Part shown: positions 57,688 to 64,000 of the stretch, in pieces | Layout: every line of letters starts with the position of its first letter | Numbering within the stretch: position 1 is the first letter of the stretch | DNA from: Nitrospira sp. | GTDB lineage: Bacteria; Nitrospirota; Nitrospiria; Nitrospirales; Nitrospiraceae | Length of the DNA: 64,000 nt | Assembly: GCA_018242685.1 (NCBI GenBank) | Contig: JAFEBM010000019.1 | Coordinates: 40,125-104,124, forward strand | Direction of reading: 5' to 3' | The notes under the pieces: generated by a model | The model's database searches: none | What the model saw: only the letters and a program-made list of their open reading frames with translations | What the model was told of the DNA's origin: nothing | Made by a program: the position numbers and the translations under genes

Positions 57688-58401
57688 ATGGCTCAAGAGT
57701 CGACCGAAAATGTGATCGATCAACCCGAGGTGTTGAAACCCCGGATGGTGACGATCGAGATCGCCGGCAAGAAGGTGGACGTACCGGAAGGGATCACCGT
57801 CATTAAGGCCATGTGGTATGCAGGCATCGATGTCGTTCGTGGTGTCGGATGTCTCGGCGGTTTCTGCGGCGCCTGCGCGACCTACTACCGGACGAAAGAC
57901 GATCCGAAGGTCAGGACCTGTCTGGCTTGCCAGACAGCGGTGCAGGACGGCATGTCGTTTACGATGATGCCGCCGTTTCCGGCGCGTAAGGCGACTTACG
58001 AGATCCAGACACTCCAAGATCCCAAGCAAGACCTGTTCAATTTCTACCCGGAAGCGCCGCTCTGCCGGAATTGCAACGCTTGCACCGAAGCCTGTCCGCA
58101 GCGGATCGATGTGCGCGAAGGCGTCTGGAAAGCCGTCTTCGGTGACTTCAAAAGTGTCTCCGAGATGTTCATGGATTGCGTCATGTGCGGCATGTGCACG
58201 CCGGTCTGCATCGCGGACATCGCGCCGAATCTCGTGGCGCTGTACGTGAGCCGGGCGCAGGGGGCGCATTTTTCCGAACAGGCGGTGGGCCTCGATACGC
58301 GCATTAAGGAGATTCAAGAGGGTCGGTTTAACGACGAGTGGAACAAAATTCTGAAGATGAACGACCAGGAACTGGCCGAGCACTGTGCCACAGTAAAGTA
58401 A
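57688..58401 (+). CDS. frdB: Fumarate reductase / succinate dehydrogenase iron-sulphur subunit
   Basis: About 237 residues from ATG 57688. Carries a plant-type [2Fe-2S] pattern C-x4-C-x2-C-x14-C (Cys55, 60, 63, 78), and two ferredoxin-like C-x2-C-x2-C-x3-C motifs: Cys126-136 (CRNCNACTEACP) and Cys164-174 (CVMCGMCTPVC). The classical third site of FrdB/SdhB is C-x5-C-x3-C, so the last motif looks more like a [4Fe-4S] than a [3Fe-4S] site. frdA follows by 22 bases; no membrane anchor gene is present. Confidence 0.85.
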   Translation: MAQESTENVIDQPEVLKPRMVTIEIAGKKVDVPEGITVIKAMWYAGIDVVRGVGCLGGFCGACATYYRTKDDPKVRTCLACQTAVQDGMSFTMMPPFPARKATYEIQTLQDPKQDLFNFYPEAPLCRNCNACTEACPQRIDVREGVWKAVFGDFKSVSEMFMDCVMCGMCTPVCIADIAPNLVALYVSRAQGAHFSEQAVGLDTRIKEIQEGRFNDEWNKILKMNDQELAEHCATVK

Positions 58402-58423
58402 CGACGTCTTCGAGGCGCCCGAG

Positions 58424-60007
58424 ATGGACATTCACGCCCTCCAACAGATCGTACACAAGACTCGGGATGCCCGACGCAAGCAGACCATCCCGAAATTTTC
58501 TCCCGCAGACCGCGACCAGCTGATTCACAAGTATCACCCTGACTTTCGCGCCAGCGCCTATCGGCCGATCAAGTTCGGCCCTAACGAAGGCGACAAGACG
58601 GTCGTCGAGTTGGCGACATTGCTCGAAGGCGATAGCCCGATTCAAGACGATCTTGACCTGACGCCTCATGACCAGGCCGACGTTCTGATCATCGGCGGCG
58701 GCGGAGCCGGTTGCGCAGCAGCGCTACATGCGCATGGGGCTGGGGCTAAAGTCATTCTGGCGACCAAGCTCCGTTTGGGAGATTCCAACAGCGTGATGGC
58801 GCAGGGCGGGATGCAGATTTCCGTCGCGCCGGAAGATTCGCCGGTCACGCATTTCATCGATACGCTCAAGGGCGGCCACATGCAGAACGACCATGCCCTC
58901 CTGAAGGTCATGGTCGAGGATGGGCCGTCGATTGCGAAGTGGCTCTTGGAGTTGGGTGTGTTGTTCGACCGTCAGGCCGACGGCAACCTCCATGTGAAAA
59001 AGGGCGGCGGCAGTTCCAAACCTCGCCTTCTCACCTGCTCCGATTATACCGGCCTCGAAATCATGCGTGTCCTCAAGGACGAGGTCATCAATCAAAAGAT
59101 TCAATTGCTCGAGTTTGCAGCCGCCGTTGAATTGCTCAGCGACGACGAAGGAAACTGTACCGGCGCGATCTTCAAAGATCTCGATAACCAGCGGCATGTG
59201 GTGGTGGCCGCCAAATGCGTCATTCTGGCGACCGGCGGCATCGGCCGGCTGCACATTCAGGGGTTCCCGACGAGCAACCATTACGGCGCAACGGGCGATG
59301 GACTCTGCCTGGCCTATCGCATGGGGGCCAAGCTGGACCATATCGATACGTTCCAATACCACCCATCGGGCGCGGTCTATCCCGAACAGTTGATCGGTGC
59401 CTTGGTGACGGAGGGGATCCGTTCTGAGGGCGGGCAGCTGGTCAATGCCAAGGGCGAACGCTTCGTGAACGAACTCGACACGCGCGATGTCGTGTCCTCG
59501 TCGATCATCCGCGAGTGCGAAGAAGGCCGCGGAATCAGAACGATGTCCGGCCGCGTCGGCGTCTGGCTCGATACGCCGCTCTTGGATGCCGAGCATGGAT
59601 CAGGGACGCTGGAAAAACATTTCCCGGCGATGATGCTCCAGTTCGAGCGGTTCGGAATCGACATCAGCAAGGATCCGGTCTTGATCTATCCGACATTGCA
59701 TTATCAGAACGGCGGGGTGAAGATCGATACGAACTCGGAAACGAATGTGAGGAACCTCTTCGTTGCAGGCGAAGCCTCCGGTGGACTGCATGGACGCAAC
59801 CGCCTGATGGGCAATTCGCTGCTCGATCTCATGGTGTTCGGCAAGCGATCCGGCCTGACCGCTGCCGGCCATGCGAAAGAGATGAAGCAGGGCAAGCTCA
59901 CGCTGAAACATTTACAGCGGTTCCGGGCCGAAGCGAAGAAACACGGCAACGTCAGCGGTGTTATTTCACCGATGATCCTGCCGGCCTATACAAGAAAAGT
60001 GGGGTGA
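58424..60007 (+). CDS. frdA: Fumarate reductase / succinate dehydrogenase flavoprotein subunit
   Basis: 527 residues with an unusual N-terminal extension of about 85 residues before the FAD-binding GGGGAGCAAALHAHGAGA. Further motifs: YGATGDG, the catalytic-region QYHPSGAVYP, GIRSEGGQLV and HYQNGGVKID. The position of the covalent-FAD His (RSHT in E. coli FrdA) reads DSNSVMAQGG with Asn, suggesting non-covalent FAD as in soluble fumarate reductases. Reduces fumarate in rTCA; electron donor unknown. Confidence 0.86.
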   Translation: MDIHALQQIVHKTRDARRKQTIPKFSPADRDQLIHKYHPDFRASAYRPIKFGPNEGDKTVVELATLLEGDSPIQDDLDLTPHDQADVLIIGGGGAGCAAALHAHGAGAKVILATKLRLGDSNSVMAQGGMQISVAPEDSPVTHFIDTLKGGHMQNDHALLKVMVEDGPSIAKWLLELGVLFDRQADGNLHVKKGGGSSKPRLLTCSDYTGLEIMRVLKDEVINQKIQLLEFAAAVELLSDDEGNCTGAIFKDLDNQRHVVVAAKCVILATGGIGRLHIQGFPTSNHYGATGDGLCLAYRMGAKLDHIDTFQYHPSGAVYPEQLIGALVTEGIRSEGGQLVNAKGERFVNELDTRDVVSSSIIRECEEGRGIRTMSGRVGVWLDTPLLDAEHGSGTLEKHFPAMMLQFERFGIDISKDPVLIYPTLHYQNGGVKIDTNSETNVRNLFVAGEASGGLHGRNRLMGNSLLDLMVFGKRSGLTAAGHAKEMKQGKLTLKHLQRFRAEAKKHGNVSGVISPMILPAYTRKVG

Positions 60008-60096
60008 GGACGTCGGCGGGGCATTTCTCGTGCTCGCTCACCGCACACTCAGGATCAATAAGATTGTTACATATCGGTCGGTGTTCGCAGGGGTGA

Positions 60097-60116
60097 AGGC
60101 GCGTCCCGGCGCGCCT
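60097..60116 (+). repeat. GC-rich hairpin between frdA and sucC
   Basis: AGGCGCG-TCCCGG-CGCGCCT, stem 7 and loop 6. No T-run after it. It lies in the 184-base gap before sucC. Confidence 0.5.
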
Positions 60117-60191
60117 AGGGTGGGCGGGTGAGAATAGCCCGCGCAGTAAGAAACGCTCCCGCCACCGTCCTCAGAGATGAAGGGGTAGAGA

Positions 60192-61370
60192 ATGAATGTG
60201 CACGAATTCCAGGCCAAATCGTTGTTTGCTCAGTTCGGCGTGCCGGTGCCTCGCGGGAAGGAGATCACGTCTCCGGACGCTGCGACGGCCTGGGCCGACG
60301 AGCTGAATACACCGGTTTTCGTTGTCAAGGCACAGATTCATGCCGGGGGGCGGGGCAAGGCCGGCGGCGTCAAGATCACCAAAGATAAGGCAGCAGTGGC
60401 CGGGCTGGCCAAGGAGTTGATCGGCAAGACTCTGGTGACGCACCAGACCGGTCCGAAGGGACGCCAAGTCCATCGTCTGTTGATGGAAGAGGGGGCGAAC
60501 ATCGCCAAGGAACTGTACCTCTCGATCCTTGTGGATCGCGATACAGGCCGGCCGACCTTCATCGCCAGCACCGAAGGGGGAATGGAAATCGAAGAGGTCG
60601 CCGCTCACACACCCGAGAAGATCATTAAGGAAGCGATTGATCCGGCCGTGGGTTTTCAGGGACACAACGGCCGCAACGTGGCTTTCGCGCTTGGGCTACA
60701 GAACATCGAGCCGGCGGTCATCAATCCATTCGTGAAGATGCTGGAAAATCTCTACCGTCTCTTCATGGAGAAAAATGCCGCATTGGTTGAAATCAATCCG
60801 CTCATCGTCACGAAGGAAAAGACCCTCGTCGCGCTCGACGGCAAAGTCTCGTTCGACGACAATGGTCTTTTCAAACACGAAGACGTACAGAAGATGAGGG
60901 ATTTGAATGAAGAAGAACCGTTGGAGATCGAGGCTGCAACCAACAATCTGAATTATGTCAAACTCGACGGGAACATCGGCTGCATGGTCAACGGCGCGGG
61001 CCTCGCCATGGCGACGATGGATGTGATCAAGCTCGCCGGCAGCGAGCCGGCGAACTTCTTGGACGTGGGCGGCGGTGCGACGAAGGAGACAGTGGCGGCC
61101 GGCTTCCGAATTCTCCTGAAAGACCCGAACGTGAAGGGCATCTTCATCAATATCTTCGGCGGGATCGTCCGCTGTGAACGGATCGCGCACGGTGTGATCG
61201 AGGCGGCCAAAGAAGTGAAAATCACGGTGCCGTTGGTTGTGCGTCTGCAAGGGACCAATGCCGATGAGGGTCGCAAGCTCTTGGCCGAATCCGGCTTGAA
61301 ACTCGAAGTGGCCAATGATTTATGGGAAGCGGCGCAGAAAATCGTCAAATTGACCGGCAACGCAGCATAA
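60192..61370 (+). CDS. sucC: Succinyl-CoA synthetase, beta subunit
   Basis: 392 residues with ATP-grasp domain: begins [20 protein letters not shown], then [32 protein letters not shown] with the metal/phosphate binding Glu, [20 protein letters not shown] and [20 protein letters not shown]- or GDP-forming cannot be told. Converts succinate to succinyl-CoA in rTCA. sucD follows 10 bases later. Confidence 0.96.
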   Translation: MNVHEFQAKSLFAQFGVPVPRGKEITSPDAATAWADELNTPVFVVKAQIHAGGRGKAGGVKITKDKAAVAGLAKELIGKTLVTHQTGPKGRQVHRLLMEEGANIAKELYLSILVDRDTGRPTFIASTEGGMEIEEVAAHTPEKIIKEAIDPAVGFQGHNGRNVAFALGLQNIEPAVINPFVKMLENLYRLFMEKNAALVEINPLIVTKEKTLVALDGKVSFDDNGLFKHEDVQKMRDLNEEEPLEIEAATNNLNYVKLDGNIGCMVNGAGLAMATMDVIKLAGSEPANFLDVGGGATKETVAAGFRILLKDPNVKGIFINIFGGIVRCERIAHGVIEAAKEVKITVPLVVRLQGTNADEGRKLLAESGLKLEVANDLWEAAQKIVKLTGNAA

Positions 61371-61380
61371 GGAGAGCGTC

Positions 61381-62253
61381 GTGAGCATTCTCGTCAATAA
61401 AAACACGCGGGTGGTGGTGCAAGGAATCACGGGCAAGGAAGGCTCGTTCCATGCGGCGCAATGCAAAGCATACGGAACGAAGGTCGTCGCAGGGGTGACG
61501 CCGGGCAAGGCCGGGCAGGAAGTCGAAGGCATTCCTGTGTTCAACACGGTGGCTGATGCGGTGAAGAAGACTGAGTGTGATACCTCGCTCATTTTCGTGC
61601 CGCCGCAGTTCTGCGCCGACGCCATCCTCGAAGCGGCAGATGCCGGCATCAAGTTGGTCATCTGTATCACTGAGGGAATTCCAGTCAACGACATGGTAAA
61701 GGTGAAACGCGCGCTGCGCGGCCGCGATGTCAGACTGATCGGCCCGAACTGTCCCGGCGTGATCACGGTGGATGAAGCCAAGATCGGCATCATGCCGGGT
61801 TTTATCCATAAGAAAGGCGTTGTGGGAGTCGTCTCTCGCAGCGGCACCTTGACCTATGAAGCCGTGCACCAGCTCTCGACGTTGGGGTTGGGTGAAACGA
61901 CTTGTGTCGGGATCGGCGGTGATCCGGTGAATGGAACGGGCTTCGTCGATGTCCTGCCGTTGTTCGAGAAAGATTCTGAGACGCAGGCGATCGTCATGAT
62001 TGGTGAGATCGGCGGCGATGCCGAGGAAAAAGCGGCCGAGTTCATCAAAAAGAACGTCAAGAAGCCGGTGATCAGTTTCATTGCCGGCATCACGGCGCCT
62101 CCTGGACGCCGCATGGGCCACGCCGGCGCCATTATCTCCGGCGGCAAGGGAACCGCAGCCGAAAAGATGAATACCCTGGAAGCAGCCGGGGTTAAAGTCG
62201 TCAAGAATCCAGCTGAGATCGGCGCGGCGGTCAAACAGGCGTTGGGACGGTAG
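61381..62253 (+). CDS. sucD: Succinyl-CoA synthetase, alpha subunit
   Basis: 290 residues, GTG start. CoA-binding start [39 protein letters not shown], and the phosphohistidine in [19 protein letters not shown]. Last gene of the rTCA operon; the following 380 bases have no clear terminator. Confidence 0.96.
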   Translation: MSILVNKNTRVVVQGITGKEGSFHAAQCKAYGTKVVAGVTPGKAGQEVEGIPVFNTVADAVKKTECDTSLIFVPPQFCADAILEAADAGIKLVICITEGIPVNDMVKVKRALRGRDVRLIGPNCPGVITVDEAKIGIMPGFIHKKGVVGVVSRSGTLTYEAVHQLSTLGLGETTCVGIGGDPVNGTGFVDVLPLFEKDSETQAIVMIGEIGGDAEEKAAEFIKKNVKKPVISFIAGITAPPGRRMGHAGAIISGGKGTAAEKMNTLEAAGVKVVKNPAEIGAAVKQALGR

Positions 62254-62638
62254 CACTCCTAGGTTGCTCTTCCGGTTGGCATCATTCTCTGTCACAACTT
62301 CGTCGGTGTCATCGCCACAGCCCTGTTTGATGGAGTATTGGATTTACCGATAGCTCCAATCCGTTTTATCTATTTTCAAAACTGAATGCGGGGTTGCTAC
62401 TGTGGGCGCCGTCGCGCCCCTCCGATGCGAGCAGAGCATCTCTTCCTGATCGCTCTGAGAGGCGGAGAGGTGGACGCTCATGCCAAGAACCACACCAGCT
62501 GAACCGGGGGGCGATTCGAGTTGCACCAAGACGCACTCGTCTCGCCTCACTGACCATCGACGAGAGACTGACGGATCTCAGATTGCGCGACCTAAATTCA
62601 TCGCAGAACATGGTTTCTGTACTGTGGGAGGACGCTGA
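62254..62638 (+). other. Non-coding stretch after sucD
   Basis: 385 bases. No frame gives a recognisable protein. It contains a GGGCGC-CGTC-GCGCCC hairpin at 62404-62419. A minus-strand frame at 62366-62725 exists but has no support from codon pattern or ribosome site. Confidence 0.5.
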
Positions 62639-63550
62639 ATGAAAGCGAGAATGTCGGCGATGATGTGTCTCCTCTGTGTCCTCGGCTCTTCGGATCTCAC
62701 CAAGGCCGAAGATCCGTACAGCCAACGGGTCGCCGATCCCTATGCGATATCGCCTGATCCCCCAACCATGTCTTCAGGGACGCCCGAGCTCTATTTGTCC
62801 TTTATGACGGGCGTGGCATTTCCGCGCAATGAGGACGCCACGTTTACGGACGGGACCACGCCCACGGAGGTTCCGAACGTCCACTCTAGGATCAATTACT
62901 CGCTCGGGGGCAACGCGGGGGTCTGGTTTCCAACCAGAAGCAAGTTGTGGGGATTCGATCTCGGCGTGGAACTCACCGGCTTTCTTTGGTATCCGGACGT
63001 GGGCTGCTGTCGGGACAATTTTAACAATGACCCCACGGGGTTGAAGAATAACCAAGGGATCGCCAATAACGGCACCACGACTGAGATGCAAGGCATCTAC
63101 ATCGGTCCCAATTTCCTGGTTCGCTACCCCATGGCGATTTCCGAGGCCTATCCCAACGGGCGATGGTTTCCGTACGTCGGGGTCGGCGTGGGCATGCATC
63201 AGATGTCGTTTCGGCCCGGTGGAAGCCGGGGGGGTACTTCGTGTTGTATTCCTGGGGGTGATTTGAATACGAACCCCCAGACCGACAACCGGGATACGAC
63301 GGTCGGGTTTATGGGCATAGGAGGAGTCAAGGCGCATCTCTTCAAGTACGTGGCGGCGTTTGTGGAGGCGAAGTATCTCCATGCCCATCACAACGGGCTG
63401 GGGACGGATCGGTTCGGGGACTCCGGTGCCGGCGCATCAAATGTATTCATACCGACGGGGAACGATCTCGTTCTTAATACCTATTCAGCCTCGGTCAATA
63501 CGATTTTTGTGCATGCGGGCTTGTCGATTCACTTTGACTTCAGGCCGTAA
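62639..63550 (+). CDS. Outer-membrane beta-barrel family protein
   Basis: 303 residues. A signal-peptide-like start (MKARMSAMMCLLCVLGSSDL, cleaved near AEDPY) and a body with alternating hydrophobic strands, for example ELYLSFMTGVAFPRNEDATF, WGFDLGVELTGFLWYPD, RWFPYVGVGVGMHQMSFRPG and the final strand SVNTIFVHAGLSIHFDFRP, whose last residue type (aromatic near the end) fits an OMP. No specific substrate can be assigned. The polar loop near 190-210 has a Cys pair (GGTSCCIPGG). Confidence 0.75.
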   Translation: MKARMSAMMCLLCVLGSSDLTKAEDPYSQRVADPYAISPDPPTMSSGTPELYLSFMTGVAFPRNEDATFTDGTTPTEVPNVHSRINYSLGGNAGVWFPTRSKLWGFDLGVELTGFLWYPDVGCCRDNFNNDPTGLKNNQGIANNGTTTEMQGIYIGPNFLVRYPMAISEAYPNGRWFPYVGVGVGMHQMSFRPGGSRGGTSCCIPGGDLNTNPQTDNRDTTVGFMGIGGVKAHLFKYVAAFVEAKYLHAHHNGLGTDRFGDSGAGASNVFIPTGNDLVLNTYSASVNTIFVHAGLSIHFDFRP

Positions 63551-63678
63551 CCTCATTCAGTGTCTCACGCGATCCCACTGCAAATCGGTGGGGTCGCGGC
63601 GCTGCTCGTTCCTCTCATCCGACGCCGAGACGCGCGACCTCATCGAGCAGGGCGTCCCACTGTTCTCGACGCTCCGTC

Positions 63679-63725
63679 ATTCCCGCGAAGCTTGTACCCG
63701 CATGTTTTAAGCGGGGAGCGGGAAT
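63679..63725. repeat. REP-like palindrome before the GIY-YIG gene
   Basis: ATTCCCGC at 63679-63686 and GCGGGAAT at 63718-63725 are inverse copies, with a second stem CCCGC/GCGGG (63697-63701, 63711-63715) nested inside. The sequence matches the CATTCCCGC...GCGGGAATCC palindromes widely scattered with GIY-YIG genes in bacteria. Confidence 0.65.
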
Positions 63726-63727
63726 CC

Positions 63728-63997
63728 ATGGGTGTTGGTGCCGTGACCAAACAGCCCGCAGTCTACATTCTCGCGAGCAAGCGAAACGGGACGCTGTATG
63801 TCGGTGTGACCTCGAACCTCGTCAAGCGTGTGTGGGAACATAAACAGAATGTCGTCGCGGGTTTTACCCGGACGTACCAGGTGCACAATCTTGTGTACTT
63901 TGAGCAGCATGAAGATATGCGCCAAGCCGTCCAGCGCGAGAAGCACATCAAGAAGTGGAATCGTGCATGGAAAATTGAGTTATGGCCAAGTCGATAA
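63728..63997 (+). CDS. GIY-YIG nuclease family protein
   Basis: About 89 residues, a minimal GIY-YIG domain of the YhbQ/UPF0213 type. The diagnostic part is PAVYILASKRNGTLYVGVTS followed by NLVKRVWEHK, with a Glu of QHEDMRQAVQREKHIKKW near the C-terminus (catalytic Glu). ATG 63728 or GTG 63743. It is next to a REP-like palindrome; such genes often occur in small mobile units, but their activity is not proven. Confidence 0.85.
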   Translation: MGVGAVTKQPAVYILASKRNGTLYVGVTSNLVKRVWEHKQNVVAGFTRTYQVHNLVYFEQHEDMRQAVQREKHIKKWNRAWKIELWPSR

Positions 63998-64000
63998 TCA

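Noticed and set aside
58724..59596. Minus-strand frame of 290 residues opposite frdA
   Set aside because: Shadow frame; no ribosome site or family features.
60097..60116. Terminator after frdA
   Set aside because: Stable hairpin but no T-run follows, so a rho-independent terminator is not supported.
61345..62295. Long minus-strand open frame of 316 residues opposite sucD
   Set aside because: It is an accidental frame caused by codon bias of sucD; its sequence resembles no family and sucD is certain.

Overview
The window looks like a chromosomal piece of a Nitrospira-type bacterium (phylum Nitrospirota). This is an inference. It rests on a near-complete reductive TCA (rTCA) gene set containing two-subunit ATP-citrate lyase, monomeric isocitrate dehydrogenase and a five-subunit 2-oxoacid:ferredoxin oxidoreductase, embedded in otherwise ordinary Gram-negative housekeeping loci. 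No rRNA or tRNA gene and no nitrite oxidation gene lies in the window, so the assignment cannot be proven here.

1-8.6 kb: the tail of the division cluster (ftsQ cut by the window edge, ftsA, ftsZ), followed by pgeF, yggS, proC, yggT and a DivIVA-domain gene, then a serine hydrolase, a small hypothetical gene on the minus strand and pgsA. 8.7-14.1 kb: pilC, pilS and pilR (type IV pilus platform and its two-component system) followed by ispE. 14.1-17.8 kb: prs, rplY, pth and ychF behind a strong promoter. A fatty acid hydroxylase gene follows.

18.7-23.0 kb is an accessory and decay zone. It holds an IS630 copy with a frameshifted transposase, a SIR2-like gene broken by two frameshifts and cut by an IS30 copy that is itself broken, a BrnT/BrnA toxin-antitoxin pair, and a heavily frameshifted Y-family DNA polymerase pseudogene.

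23.0-32.0 kb returns to core genes: rpsF-ssb-rpsR-yceD-rpmF, then plsX-fabH-fabD-fabG-acpP-fabF-rnc (phospholipid and fatty acid synthesis), and a secreted peptidyl-prolyl isomerase. 32-40 kb has minus-strand genes (tandem Usp protein, Cys/His-rich protein, NHL-type beta-propeller), the folD-metF-panB operon that shares methylene-tetrahydrofolate, a second fatty acid hydroxylase, apaH, queF and a stand-alone MTHFR C-terminal (MetV-like) gene.

40.5-44.7 kb encodes the five-subunit oxidoreductase and ends at a textbook terminator. 44.8-49.6 kb is mixed: an Rsm22-like methyltransferase, a decayed higB next to an intact higA, zinc-ribbon and phosphatase genes, and mutM. 49.7-62.3 kb is a co-directional rTCA operon, aclB-aclA-acn-icd-frdB-frdA-sucC-sucD. 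Together with the 40.5-44.7 kb oxidoreductase it covers fumarate to acetyl-CoA, except for the malate dehydrogenase and fumarase steps. Several gaps between these genes hold hairpins or repeats, most strikingly a 27-bp tandem repeat that runs across the aclA stop codon. The window ends with an outer-membrane beta-barrel gene and a GIY-YIG nuclease gene preceded by a REP-like palindrome.
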